Assembly (NCBI GenBank): GCA_017549765.1
Contig: JAFYNM010000004.1
Location: 65,161 to 129,160 of the forward strand
DNA from: Bacteroidales bacterium
GTDB taxonomy: Bacteria > Bacteroidota > Bacteroidia > Bacteroidales > WCHB1-69
Reading direction: 5' to 3'
DNA length: 64,000 nt
Position numbers and translations under genes: made by a program
Shown here: piece after piece, positions 45,501-54,135 of the stretch
Layout of the letters: each line of letters opens with the position of its first letter
Position numbering within the stretch: position 1 is the first letter of the stretch
Notes under the pieces: generated by a model
Databases searched by the model: none
What the model was told of the DNA's origin: nothing
Seen by the model: the letters and a program-made list of their open reading frames with translations, nothing else

Positions 45501-46991
45501 TTTGACTTCACGGAGAACGTCATCTATGCCCACGGCGTCCGTTACATCAACGTGGGCGATGCGGCCGTCACGCCACAGGGCGGCGATGTCATCATCCGGG
45601 AAAAGGCTGATATGGACCGACTGCCTAAGTCGCGACTCCTCGCGGGACGCGAGAACAAATACCACGAGTTCTACGACTGCGACATCAAGATCCGCACCGC
45701 CACCCGTATGTACGGCAACGGCTACTACGACTATGTGGACGAGAACCAGCGGGTGCAGAAGCTCTATTTCGACACCTTGTATTATGTGACCAAAGAGACC
45801 TTCGGCGAAGCCAAGATCCCTATCGACATGTACTTCCAGTTCAGCGACCAGTTTGCCTTCGATGGCCGCGCCGAGCTGCACAGCACCCAGCCCTTCCTCT
45901 CCTATTTCGGTGGCGTGGAGATTCGCACCGGCTGCGACACCCTCAAGCATGCCCGATTGAAGATCCTCCAACAGGTGGACCCCAACAACATCATGATCGA
46001 GGTACACGACCGTTCCAAAGACATGGATGAGCGCAAGGCGGTGATTGCCATCGCCTCCTCCAACAAGACAGGACGTATCTATACCGCCTTCGGTACTGCT
46101 AAAGACGAATTCAATGACGCGGAATACATCAACGTGTTCGGCTATATCAAATACGACAAAGAGACCCGGGAGTTCATTGCTGCCTCCATGGAGAAGCTGG
46201 AAGATCCCGAAGCACCCGGCAACATCATCACCCTCAACACCGACAACTGCATCGCCACGGGTGTGGGCGAGATCGACATGGGTGCCAAGCTGGGCCGCGT
46301 GGACTTCATCACCAACGGTACTATTGTCAACTACATGATGGCCGACTCCGCCGAGATGCACCTCACCACCTCCATCGACTTCTTCTTCAGTGATGAGTCG
46401 ATGAAGCAGATGAACAAGATGCTGGAAAACTCCACCACTTTGGATTTCGTGGATATCTCTGAAGACGAGGCCTTCGACCAGTCGCTGAAGACCATCTTGG
46501 GAAGGGAAGAGTACCAGCGTTTCACGCACAATCTGGCCTTGGGTACTGTCGGCAGACACCTGCCCGCCGCCCTGCAGGTCAAGTTCTTGTTCTCCGACAT
46601 CTTCTTCGAGTGGGACAAAGACCAGCACACCTTCAAATCGCAGCGCACCCTGCCTTTGATCATCTGCGGTTCCAAGCAGGTCTTCAAGATGGTGCCCGGC
46701 CGTATCGTCATCGAGAAGAAGGGCTCCCGCAACAAGCTCTATCTCTACTTTGAGTTTGACGATCAGTTCTATTACTTCCAGTTTGAGAACAACGCCGTGT
46801 CGGCCTATTCGTCTGACAAAAACTTCAATGAAGGAATCAGCAAGATCAAACCTAAGAACAGATCGTTGGCGCCGGAGAACGGACAGCCCTCTTTCACCTA
46901 CAAGCTGGGTAACAGAGGTTGGAAGAATAAATTTGTGAAGAACTATTTCATGCCGGAAGAAGAAGAGGATACGGAGGATAATGATGACTAG
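42507..46991 (+). CDS. Very large secreted protein of unknown function
   Basis: 1494 residues with a signal peptide (MKKIILIILVLCTAFGGYAQ). The body is beta-rich, with many repeats of short strand-turn patterns and no recognised catalytic motif. The extreme C-terminus is acidic (MPEEEEDTEDNDD), and no T9SS sorting domain is visible. I recall similarly large uncharacterised proteins in Bacteroidetes but cannot name a family. It starts 2 bp after prmA, and its last 11 bp overlap the next gene, so all are probably one transcript. Confidence 0.75.
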   Translation: MKKIILIILVLCTAFGGYAQRFTRFSNDPAKTVEEMKELLSTVPQDRQKDAKELLNYFTDMWEQNMLYDSQMAFIEEANQMLKHKFRPFPHFEAYIHAYKAFAMSDFADETETWTKILEYHATHSLTQYQKKMKLYEDLFLRYVLNTEDNVWWQTDAMPSKMGFDEEPYFDFDNITLIGHSNQDSLEIFDVAGRFFPAQLKFKGKGGVVYWTRAGLNDNVKAELKDYVVDVRFSQLSADNVTFYYPDLFSAPIKGHLEEKAVLATSEEKATYPRFTSYDKTMSIPSLYPNVDYIGGFDLRGASIYGTSSGDTLANVTIRRDGKVIIRAASQSFLIKPTNLLAEDAHVSIYIEEDSIYHPCANFKYDNDNQELLISRPKQGVGRSPFFDSYHKLDITIESIHWNTNDERIEFKPIVGNTSQQTAIFESQNYYDESVMHDIEGYNKENPLYTLWQLFNSAGYEDVTIEDVIRWFRKPPLDIKALVIDLAARGFVEYDVINNRIHYRSKIAQYLNNQIKKKDYDYIRLESKTHYASLDLLTNDLKITGCEFFVLSDPQIVNVYPMDEVVTVKKNRNMVFSGRVIGGLFDFVTHNCQFDYDRFLVDMDVIDTLIMYVEDKEGPMDMYGDYKLQRVKSQIEELSGVLYVDVPGNKSGMTDYPDYPIFEARKGGKVFYDKPEILGGVYDRNRFFYSVNEFRIVNLDNFEIDSMKFTGKLVSGGIFPDIHEPLQVQKDFSLGIRHQTGGLPMYGTKGGYAGSISLTHEGLRGKGTIDYITSHTISDSLVFYLDSTNGSANNHVVDEQQSGVEFPPAAVDDGYLHWEPYQDQMFIHTLEKPMAVFREAELTGNSKITPNGMFGTGVVQFNRADITSRLFAFQHHELLADTSDLQIYDLKKNKDNIAFSTRNYKSHVDFKTRKGNFKANGKASEIYFVKNEMKGVASEFDWDPIDSTKLRFKWEDPYKDVDIDNTEIRELVDMHSEGNELYASDPSVGYRFNALSAEFDFTENVIYAHGVRYINVGDAAVTPQGGDVIIREKADMDRLPKSRLLAGRENKYHEFYDCDIKIRTATRMYGNGYYDYVDENQRVQKLYFDTLYYVTKETFGEAKIPIDMYFQFSDQFAFDGRAELHSTQPFLSYFGGVEIRTGCDTLKHARLKILQQVDPNNIMIEVHDRSKDMDERKAVIAIASSNKTGRIYTAFGTAKDEFNDAEYINVFGYIKYDKETREFIAASMEKLEDPEAPGNIITLNTDNCIATGVGEIDMGAKLGRVDFITNGTIVNYMMADSAEMHLTTSIDFFFSDESMKQMNKMLENSTTLDFVDISEDEAFDQSLKTILGREEYQRFTHNLALGTVGRHLPAALQVKFLFSDIFFEWDKDQHTFKSQRTLPLIICGSKQVFKMVPGRIVIEKKGSRNKLYLYFEFDDQFYYFQFENNAVSAYSSDKNFNEGISKIKPKNRSLAPENGQPSFTYKLGNRGWKNKFVKNYFMPEEEEDTEDNDD

Positions 46992-48042
46992 TCAAGAGCG
47001 AAAGCCGATATGGATAGCGGGGCCGTGCGCTGTGGAGAGCAAAGAGCAAGTGTGGCTCACTGCTCAGCAGCTGTATGAGCAAGTGCAGCGCGAAGGGATG
47101 CACCTGGACTACTTCCGGGCCGGCGTTTGGAAGCCTCGCAGTCACCCCGACAGCTTCGAAGGGCTGGGTGAGCAGGCACTGCCCTGGCTGGCCGAGATAC
47201 AGGCACAGTATGGCGTCCCCGTCTGTGTGGAGGTGCTGACCCCCGAGCATGTTGCCCTCTGCGAGCGGTACGGCATCACCACCCTCTGGGTCGGGGCCCG
47301 CACGGGTGTCAACCCCGTGGAGGTGCAGAAGATCGCAGACGCGGTGAGCCACAAACCTTTCACCGTGCTGGTCAAGAACCCTTTGGTGGCCGATCTGAAG
47401 CTCTGGGCTGGCAATGTCGAGCGCTTCCTGCAGGCCGACATCCAGGGCGTGATGGCCGTCCACCGCGGCTTTACCGACAACAAGGAGAATGTGCTCCGCA
47501 ACGCCCCCTGCTGGGAGATTCCCATCGCCCTCAAGGTCAAATATCCCGAGTTGCCTATTCTGTGCGATCCCTCCCACCTCTGCGGCGATGTCCAATACAT
47601 CCCCCAGACAGCCCAGATAGCGCTCTCCTACGGCTTCGACGGCCTGATGACGGAATGCCATCCCACTCCGGAAAAGGCGCTGAGCGATGCGGGGCAGCAA
47701 CTGACACCCGCCCAGTGGGCTGAGATGGTCAGTGGCTTACAATGCCCCATCAACCTGCCAGACCGCGACCTGCTCCGCCAACGCGCCCTGCTGGAGAATG
47801 TGGACCATCAGCTCAGCCAGCTGCTCTGGCAACGTATGCAGATCGTGGACGATATCGCCCGCATTAAGCAAGAGAAAAACATGCCCGTGGTGCAGCCCCA
47901 CCAGTGGCAGAAGGTGGTGGAGCGCTATCATCAGCCCGAACATGACGAGCTCTACAACCGCTTCCTTGACCAGTTCCTGCCCCTGTTACATCAACACTCC
48001 ATTTTGCGACAACAAGACGAAAACCCCCATACTGAATCATAA
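46981..48042 (+). CDS. Bifunctional DAHP synthase / chorismate mutase
   Basis: 353 residues. The N-terminal about 265 resemble the short 3-deoxy-7-phosphoheptulonate synthase family (WIAGPCAVESKEQ, GVWKPRSHPDSFEGLG, VWVGARTGVNP, PILCDPSHLCGD). The C-terminal about 80 form an AroQ-type chorismate mutase (LLENVDHQLSQLLWQRMQIVDDIARIKQ). Together they catalyse the entry step of the shikimate pathway and the branch step to phenylalanine and tyrosine. Such fusions are known in Bacteroidetes. The start overlaps the previous gene by 11 bp; a second ATG lies 3 bp in. Confidence 0.9.
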   Translation: MMTSQERKPIWIAGPCAVESKEQVWLTAQQLYEQVQREGMHLDYFRAGVWKPRSHPDSFEGLGEQALPWLAEIQAQYGVPVCVEVLTPEHVALCERYGITTLWVGARTGVNPVEVQKIADAVSHKPFTVLVKNPLVADLKLWAGNVERFLQADIQGVMAVHRGFTDNKENVLRNAPCWEIPIALKVKYPELPILCDPSHLCGDVQYIPQTAQIALSYGFDGLMTECHPTPEKALSDAGQQLTPAQWAEMVSGLQCPINLPDRDLLRQRALLENVDHQLSQLLWQRMQIVDDIARIKQEKNMPVVQPHQWQKVVERYHQPEHDELYNRFLDQFLPLLHQHSILRQQDENPHTES

Positions 48043-48047
48043 TCATC

Positions 48048-49640
48048 ATGAACACAGATAGATATAATCGATGGATGCTCTTCTTCTACCTCCTGATCTC
48101 CTTCTTGTTGGGAATCACAGTGGCAGTCCATATCCTCAACAACAAAAAAGCGGTCACGCGCAACTCCCACCTGCAGAAGCTCAACGAGGTGCTGAACTAT
48201 ATCGACAGATACTATGTCGATTCTGTCAACATTGACTCTTTGTATGACGTATCCATCAACACCATCCTGCAGACTTTGGACCCACACTCTTCCTATGCCT
48301 CGGCGGAAGACAACAAGGTGCTGATGGAGTCGTTGGAGGGCTCTTTCGAGGGGGTCGGCATCCAGTTTAACATCATGAACGACACACTGATGGTCGTTTC
48401 CACCATCTCCGGCGGACCGTCTGAAAAGGCGGGCATCCGTGCTGGCGACCGGATGGTCACGGTGGACGGGGAGTCCATTATCGGCATCACCAGCGAGAAA
48501 GCGTATAAGAAGCTGCGCGGCAAGAAGGGCACCAAGGTCAAGGTGGGCATCCTGCGCCCCGGCTTTGACGAGATCTATACCTATGACATCAAGCGTGATG
48601 TGATCCCTATCTACACGGTGGATGCCTCTTTCATGATTGACAAGCAGACGGGCTACATCAAGATCAACGAGTTCGGAAGCACCACAACCGAGGAGTTCCA
48701 GAAAGCCATCCGAAAGTTGAAGGGGCAGGGTATGAAAGCCATGATCCTGGACCTGCGGGGCAATGCTGGTGGCTTCTTGGATGCCGCCATCGGTGTGTGC
48801 GACGAGTTGCTGCCCAACAAGGAGAAGATCGTCTCCATTGAAGGCCTCAACGTGCGCCCGGAGGTGATGTACGCCACCAGGAAGGGCAATTTTGAAGAGG
48901 GCAAGGTGGTGGTGCTCATTGACGACTACAGCGCCTCGGCCTCCGAGATTGTGGCGGGTGCCGTGCAAGACAACGACCGCGGCCTCGTGGTGGGGCGCCG
49001 CTCCTTCGGCAAAGGACTGGTGCAGCGGCAGTTCGAGCTGGACGACAACTCCACCATCCGGCTGACCACCGCACGCTATCACACACCCAGCGGACGTTGC
49101 ATCCAACGTGACTATAAAAACGGAACGGAAGCGTACTATGAGGAGATCATCAACAGATTGGTCAACGGGGAAATGGAGACGGTGGACAGCATCCGTCTCG
49201 ACTCCACCAAGATCTTCAAGACCGTGGGCGGGCGCACCGTCTATGGCGGCGGCGGCATCATGCCCGACCACTTCGTGCCGCTACAGTATTCCGACACCAA
49301 GAGCGGTTTTTATGCTGTCTCCAACACCGCCGCCTTGGTGCAATATTGCTTCCGTTATGCCAACGACCACAAGTCGGCGCTGCTCAAGCAGTATCCCGAT
49401 GTGAACTCCCTCTGCAACAAGATGGTGGTGAGCGATGCGCAGGTGAAAGAGCTGTTGCAGTATTACCAGAAGCTGACCAAGAACGAGCCGCCCGTGCTCA
49501 ACGCGGAGTCTAAAAAAGAGTTAAAAGTGTGGATGAAGGCCCTCATCGGGCGCAACCTTTTCGGCGACGAAGCCTACTACAAAACCATCAACACCACCGA
49601 CCCCGTGGTCCAGAAAGCGCTGGAGGTGCTGGGGAAATAA
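48048..49640 (+). CDS. CtpA-like C-terminal processing protease (S41)
   Basis: 530 residues. A single N-terminal membrane segment (WMLFFYLLISFLLGITVAVHIL) anchors it in the inner membrane. The PDZ domain (GVGIQFN ... GIRAGDRMVTVDGES) is followed by the S41 catalytic core: LDLRGNAGG, the nucleophile Ser in DDYSASASEIVAGA, and the Lys in RRSFGKGLVQ. It trims or degrades proteins at their C-terminus in the periplasm. It starts 5 bp after the previous gene and ends this plus-strand run. Confidence 0.93.
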   Translation: MNTDRYNRWMLFFYLLISFLLGITVAVHILNNKKAVTRNSHLQKLNEVLNYIDRYYVDSVNIDSLYDVSINTILQTLDPHSSYASAEDNKVLMESLEGSFEGVGIQFNIMNDTLMVVSTISGGPSEKAGIRAGDRMVTVDGESIIGITSEKAYKKLRGKKGTKVKVGILRPGFDEIYTYDIKRDVIPIYTVDASFMIDKQTGYIKINEFGSTTTEEFQKAIRKLKGQGMKAMILDLRGNAGGFLDAAIGVCDELLPNKEKIVSIEGLNVRPEVMYATRKGNFEEGKVVVLIDDYSASASEIVAGAVQDNDRGLVVGRRSFGKGLVQRQFELDDNSTIRLTTARYHTPSGRCIQRDYKNGTEAYYEEIINRLVNGEMETVDSIRLDSTKIFKTVGGRTVYGGGGIMPDHFVPLQYSDTKSGFYAVSNTAALVQYCFRYANDHKSALLKQYPDVNSLCNKMVVSDAQVKELLQYYQKLTKNEPPVLNAESKKELKVWMKALIGRNLFGDEAYYKTINTTDPVVQKALEVLGK

Positions 49641-49666
49641 TCAGTAGTTGGGGAAAAAACTATTGT

Positions 49667-50794
49667 CTAAATCATCCCCTTAAACCTCAACCACATGGGG
49701 AAGAACTGATCATATACTGAATATATTCCCTTGTCAACAGTGATGAAATCTTTCTCTAAGAGTCCTTTCAGCGCGGAACTGACACTGCTGGCAGAGCTGA
49801 GTTTGTGCCGTTTGAGGAACTGCCCCCCATTCACCTCCCTTGCTTTTCCCTCCTGCGCGATGGCCAGGAATAGCAGACGTTGCTTTTCCGGCATCTGGTA
49901 AAAGAGCGATTCGTATGTGTCAGAAGACATGCGGATCAAGAAGTCTATGGCCTCGTCAATCATTGGAGGAGTGCAAGTTCCGCCTGTTTCCGTTCTCGAG
50001 AACAGGACGTTCAAAATTCGGTGCATATAGCTGGTGACGGCCTCAAAACGCTCGTAAAGGAGGTCAATCACTGCTCTTTCTACATGTTTGTTGGCCTGTT
50101 CGAACTTTTCCATGCAAAAATCCGCATAGACATCCAAATCCAAAGGTTGGAGATTGATGATGGTAACTGCCTGATAAAAAGGTCGTGAGGGTGATGTAAA
50201 AATACCATTCATCAGGTGTCGTTGAGAACCTGAGAAGATGAAGTGGGCGTTCGTGCAGCGTTGAATATATGTGCGAAGCGTTGCCTCAATGGTGTCATCA
50301 TCGTAACGAGTAATTTGTTGGAACTCATCAATGGCCACCAGACAGGGTTTGTCGGCATCATTGAGGTAGGTGAATAATTCATCGAGGGTGACGGCAGGAT
50401 TGTTGACCGCACCGAGTCCAACACTCCAAACGGGCATCCCGTTCATATCAAACGATATTTCCGGTCGCAACGAGGAAACGATGTTGATAAATCTCTCCCA
50501 AGAACTCTTGCCCTTAGGCCTTAATTCATCCACCACCGCTTTTCCAAGCATATTGACAAACTCCGCAAGATTTTTGGTGGCGTAGATATCCACCACAAAG
50601 CAATAGTAATCCCGACGAAGCTCTTCATCATTCAGAACATGCCAAATCAAGTCGGTTTTTCCAATCCGCCTTGGGGAAATCAGCGCAATATTGTTTTCAT
50701 TCAAGAGAAGGCTTTTCATAGCCTCGGCTTCCTGAACGCGGTCGCAGAAGTACTCCGCGCCTGCGTAACCATTTGTTACAAAAGGATTTCTCAT
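49667..50794 (-). CDS. AAA-type ATPase with a winged-helix tail (archaeal ATPase family)
   Basis: 375 residues, STAND-like/archaeal-type ATPase. The P-loop is ISPRRIGKTDLIW (about 39-51); Walker B is CLVAIDEFQQI; sensor-like IFSGSQRHLM follows. The C-terminal about 90 residues contain a winged-helix (GGQFLKRHKLSSASSVSSALKGLLEKDFITV ... YDQFFPMWLRF). The target is unknown. These proteins are common in Bacteroidetes and are often mobile or paralogous. No nuclease domain is attached. Confidence 0.8.
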   Translation of the reverse strand: MRNPFVTNGYAGAEYFCDRVQEAEAMKSLLLNENNIALISPRRIGKTDLIWHVLNDEELRRDYYCFVVDIYATKNLAEFVNMLGKAVVDELRPKGKSSWERFINIVSSLRPEISFDMNGMPVWSVGLGAVNNPAVTLDELFTYLNDADKPCLVAIDEFQQITRYDDDTIEATLRTYIQRCTNAHFIFSGSQRHLMNGIFTSPSRPFYQAVTIINLQPLDLDVYADFCMEKFEQANKHVERAVIDLLYERFEAVTSYMHRILNVLFSRTETGGTCTPPMIDEAIDFLIRMSSDTYESLFYQMPEKQRLLFLAIAQEGKAREVNGGQFLKRHKLSSASSVSSALKGLLEKDFITVDKGIYSVYDQFFPMWLRFKGMI

Positions 50795-50822
50795 ATCAAA
50801 CTTTTTTATTTCAGAACAAACG

Positions 50823-50880
50823 CAGCGTTACTATGAAATAATTACCATTTAATGGTTATCATAAAATGATAACACGCTGC
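50823..50880 (-). promoter_or_regulatory. Nested inverted repeats in the ATPase gene leader
   Basis: Between promoter and gene, GTTATCAT/ATGATAAC forms an 8-bp hairpin and ACCATT/AATGGT a second one. The outer pair GCAGCGT/ACGCTGC (50822-50828, 50873-50879) brackets both. They may be operator sites or a structured leader that controls the ATPase gene. Confidence 0.45.
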
Positions 50881-50909
50881 AAAAATAAACAATTATTTGA
50901 AATAGCAAA
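50879..50909 (-). promoter_or_regulatory. Promoter of the ATPase gene
   Basis: Minus strand: TTTG (50909-50906), 18-nt spacer, TATTTTTGC (50887-50879). Confidence 0.55.
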
Positions 50910-50941
50910 GTTAAATGCGATTTTTCAGTTGCCGTCCGTCC

Positions 50942-52195
50942 CTACTGTTCTTTTCCGTTCAAGAAATAGCGTTCGATCTTGTTGCTGCCGAAGGCGTAAT
51001 TCATGAAATAGACCGTATCCATTGGTTTGGTGATGAAGAAGTTGGCTCTCTTGCCTTTGGTGATGGAACCTACCACTTCCTGTTCTCCCAATGCATAGGC
51101 CGTGTTGATGGTGGTGGCGTTGATGATCTCCTCAGGCAGCATCTTGTACATGATGGAGCCCATGGCGACTACCAGCTGCATATTACCGGAAGGACAGGAT
51201 CCCGGGTTGAAGTCGGACGCCAAGGCCACCGGCAGTCCTGCGTCCATCATCTTGCGGGCGGGGGCGCAGACCATCCCTAAGAAGAAAGCAGCCCCGGGCA
51301 GGATGGTCGGCATCGTCTCGCTGCCCTTCAGGGCGGCAATCTCCGCATCACCCGTATATTCTAAGTGGTCCACCGACAGGGCATTGTACTTCACGCCCAC
51401 CTGGATACCGCCAGAGTAATCCAATTCGTTGGCATGGATCTTGGGCCGCAAGCCGTACTTGATGCCCTGCATCAGCATCCGCTCGGTCTGCTCCACCGTG
51501 AAGAAGCCTTTGTCGCAAAAGACATCGATGAAGTCGGCCAACTCTTCTGCGGCCACCATCGGGATCATCTCGTTGATGATGAGGTCCACGTATGCATCAG
51601 GATCTTGCTTGTACTCGGCCGGCACAGCATGTGCCCCCAAGAAGTTGACCTTGATTAGCATCGGCGACTTCTCCTTAAGCCGGCGGATGACGCGTAACAT
51701 CTTCAGCTCATCCTCCGTGGAGAGGCCGTAGCCGCTCTTGATCTCCACAGCGCCAGTACCGTAGGAGGCCATCTCCTCCAGCCGTTGCCAAGCCTGGTCG
51801 AAAAGCTCTTCCTCGGAGGACTCGTGCAGGCGCTTGGCGGAATTCAGGATGCCGCCGCCACGCTTGGCAATCTCCTCATAGCTGAGCCCCTTGATCTTGT
51901 CAATGTACTCCACCTCGCGACTGCCGGCATAGACAATGTGCGTGTGGGAGTCGCAAAAGGAGGGGAACACCATGCGCCCCGTGGCATCTATCTCCTGTAA
52001 CGGTTCCTTAATTTTTGCTAAAGAGGAACGGTCGAGGTCTTCCATCCGGCCAAAATCCTTGATGGTGTCGCCCACCGTCAGCAGATAGGCATTCTCTATG
52101 ATAGGAAGGTGTTGCATCTCCTTGCCGGCGCGAAATGTGATCTTGCGCGGCTCGGCTTGTACCAACTGTTTGATATTCGTCACTAAAATTGCCAT
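50942..52195 (-). CDS. hutI: Imidazolonepropionase
   Basis: 417 residues from MAILVTNIKQLVQ (an upstream in-frame start at 52276 would run into the sodB gene and is rejected). It hydrolyses imidazolone-5-propionate to N-formimino-glutamate in histidine breakdown. Metal-site motifs of the amidohydrolase fold are present: FPSFCDSHTHIVYAGSRE, then GAVEIKSGYGLS, LGAHAVPAEY, KIHANELDYSGG, VDHLEYT and ALASDFNPGSCPSGNMQ. No other hut gene is visible in the window. Confidence 0.95.
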   Translation of the reverse strand: MAILVTNIKQLVQAEPRKITFRAGKEMQHLPIIENAYLLTVGDTIKDFGRMEDLDRSSLAKIKEPLQEIDATGRMVFPSFCDSHTHIVYAGSREVEYIDKIKGLSYEEIAKRGGGILNSAKRLHESSEEELFDQAWQRLEEMASYGTGAVEIKSGYGLSTEDELKMLRVIRRLKEKSPMLIKVNFLGAHAVPAEYKQDPDAYVDLIINEMIPMVAAEELADFIDVFCDKGFFTVEQTERMLMQGIKYGLRPKIHANELDYSGGIQVGVKYNALSVDHLEYTGDAEIAALKGSETMPTILPGAAFFLGMVCAPARKMMDAGLPVALASDFNPGSCPSGNMQLVVAMGSIMYKMLPEEIINATTINTAYALGEQEVVGSITKGKRANFFITKPMDTVYFMNYAFGSNKIERYFLNGKEQ

Positions 52196-52227
52196 AATGT
52201 GAAATTGAGATTTTTTAAGATTGATAA

Positions 52228-52815
52228 TTATTTTCCATAACGGGATGCCACCACTTCCCAGTTGACGATGGACCACAGGGCTTTGAGATGGTCGGGACGG
52301 CGGTTCTGATAATCAAGATAGTAAGCGTGCTCCCACACGTCGAAGGTCAGCAGCGGTATCAGTCCCTTCTGTATCGGGTTGGCGGCGTTGGCTTCCTGAG
52401 TGATGATCAAGGTGCCCGCTTCGTCGGCGGAGAGCCACACCCAGCCCGAGCCGAAGAGTCCCACGCCCTTCTTGACGAACTCCTCTTGGAAGGCCTCGAA
52501 GCTGCCGAACTGCGCGTCGATGGCCTCGGCGAGGGCGCCCTCAGGGCGGTTGCCCTCCTTCGGCGCCATGAACTGGCCGAAGTAGAGGTTGTGGTTCAGG
52601 ATCTGTCCCGCATTGTTCAGCATGCCACCCTCAGCGGTGCATACGATTTCCTCCAGACGCTTCCCCTCAAAAGGGGTGCCGGCGATGGCGGCGTTGAGGT
52701 TGTTGACGTACCCTTGCAGGTGTTTGCCGTGGTGAAAACCGATGGTCTCGCGGCTGATGACAGGCTCCAGTGCCTCCGGAGCGTATGGTAAGATCATTAA
52801 ATCAAAAGTTGCCAT
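52228..52815 (-). CDS. sodB: Fe/Mn superoxide dismutase
   Basis: 195 residues. The metal-binding residues are in FHHGKHLQGYVNNLN, LNHNLYFGQF, and DVWEHAYYLDYQNRR. The middle motif GSGWVWLSADEAGTL and the final WEVVASRY are typical of the Fe/Mn family. It removes superoxide in the cytoplasm. The leader contains TATTTTTGC at 52847-52855. Confidence 0.95.
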   Translation of the reverse strand: MATFDLMILPYAPEALEPVISRETIGFHHGKHLQGYVNNLNAAIAGTPFEGKRLEEIVCTAEGGMLNNAGQILNHNLYFGQFMAPKEGNRPEGALAEAIDAQFGSFEAFQEEFVKKGVGLFGSGWVWLSADEAGTLIITQEANAANPIQKGLIPLLTFDVWEHAYYLDYQNRRPDHLKALWSIVNWEVVASRYGK

Positions 52816-52846
52816 TGTTTATGTTTTTTAAGATGAATAATAAAGC

Positions 52847-52855
52847 GCAAAAATA
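52847..52855 (-). promoter_or_regulatory. -7 element of sodB
   Basis: TATTTTTGC on the minus strand, 32 bp before the sodB start. No good -33 element was found. Confidence 0.45.
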
Positions 52856-52923
52856 ATAAAAATCGGCAATCATAGAGTGAATAAGAATAATGCCAAAAAT
52901 GTTTCAACAATGGTAATAATTGC

Positions 52924-52932
52924 TATTTTTGC
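52924..52932 (+). promoter_or_regulatory. -7 element of the polysaccharide gene unit
   Basis: TATTTTTGC at 64 bp before the first ATP-grasp gene. A TTTC lies 18 nt upstream. Confidence 0.45.
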
Positions 52933-52995
52933 AGCTCAGATTCCACTTTTTTCGTGGATTGTTTTTTGACAGTAGTACTTCCAACACATATTGTA

Positions 52996-54069
52996 ATGTT
53001 TGAGAATATCTATAACCGGTATATGCTGTCCCGTATGCGGCAGCGAGACATCGCCAACATCAAGGGCAAGTGTGCCGTTTGTGAGTTGACACCGCTCAGC
53101 CAGGCGCAGAAAGCCGATATCCAACAGTTCTATCAGCGGCTCGTCGGGCAAAAGGTGCCGACCTACTGGCATGAGTATTTCTACTCTCGCAATGGTCAGT
53201 TCTCTGTCTGCTATGTGCCTACAAGTCTGTATCATACCGATGTTGTCTATCGGCTGAACAACTTCCAGTTACGACATGCATACGTGGACAAGGGCATCTA
53301 TGACATCTACTTTCCGGATGTCAACCGTCCGGCCACGATCATCAAGAATATGAACGGCTATTTTTATGACGGGCGGAAGGCTATATCCCGTGCGGAGGCG
53401 CTGGAGCACTGCCAGGATCTGTCCCGTGCGGTCATCAAGCCCACCCAGGAGGGCATGTGGGGCGAGGGTGTGCGTGTCTTCTCCACCAGCCAGGGCAGGG
53501 TGGAGGAGGACTTGACCGTCGAACAGCTCATCGACCAATACGGAAAGAACTTCATCATCCAGCAGGCGGTGGTGCAGCATCCTGAAATGGCCAGACTCAA
53601 CCCGACCTCACTGAACACGCTGCGGGTACTGTCGTATCGTCAGGACGACGAGGTCTTCATCCTCTATGTCGTCGTGCGAATCGGGCGTGCTGGCAAGAGT
53701 GTGGATAACGAGACAGCCGGAGGCATCAATGCCGACGTGGACTTGGGCACCGGCACCATCCGCGACTGTGCCTATGGCACTCCCAGCGAGAAGCGCATCC
53801 TGGCCACCGATGTCGGCACCCAGTTAAAGGGCTTTGCCATACCTGCCTTTGCTCAAGTGCTGGATACTGTCCGCGACCTCCATCTGCGCCTGCCCTATTT
53901 CAACCTTATCGGTTGGGATTTCGGCATTGACGACAAGGGGCTCCCCGTGCTGATAGAGTGGAACCGCGCTCCCGATCTCAGCCAGACAGCCCATGGGCCC
54001 GCCTTCGGGGAGATGACAGAGACCATCTTCGAACGTATCCGTCACCTGAAAAATACGATGCTCCGGTAG
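52996..54069 (+). CDS. Sugar-transfer-associated ATP-grasp protein
   Basis: 357 residues from MFENIYNRYMLSRM; an earlier ATG at 52954 would add an unlikely hydrophobic leader. ATP-grasp landmarks are the lysine region VIKPTQEGMWGEGVRVF, FIIQQAVVQHPEMARL, NTLRVLSYRQDDEV, and LIGWDFGIDDKGLPVLIEWNRAPD, which carries the Mg ligands. The family is found in capsule and glycan clusters and probably ligates an amino acid or similar group to a sugar intermediate. The next two genes confirm that setting. Confidence 0.8.
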   Translation: MFENIYNRYMLSRMRQRDIANIKGKCAVCELTPLSQAQKADIQQFYQRLVGQKVPTYWHEYFYSRNGQFSVCYVPTSLYHTDVVYRLNNFQLRHAYVDKGIYDIYFPDVNRPATIIKNMNGYFYDGRKAISRAEALEHCQDLSRAVIKPTQEGMWGEGVRVFSTSQGRVEEDLTVEQLIDQYGKNFIIQQAVVQHPEMARLNPTSLNTLRVLSYRQDDEVFILYVVVRIGRAGKSVDNETAGGINADVDLGTGTIRDCAYGTPSEKRILATDVGTQLKGFAIPAFAQVLDTVRDLHLRLPYFNLIGWDFGIDDKGLPVLIEWNRAPDLSQTAHGPAFGEMTETIFERIRHLKNTMLR

Positions 54070-54135
54070 CGAGATTCCCGAAAAATAGTACATTTGCCCG
54101 CCATTTTTATTGTCCTGCAGCATCATCGACACATC

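Noticed and set aside
43629-46628. A 999-residue open frame on the minus strand
   Set aside because: It lies antisense to the 1494-residue secreted protein, in a codon-biased GC-rich region that keeps the opposite strand open. No domain, signal peptide or promoter.
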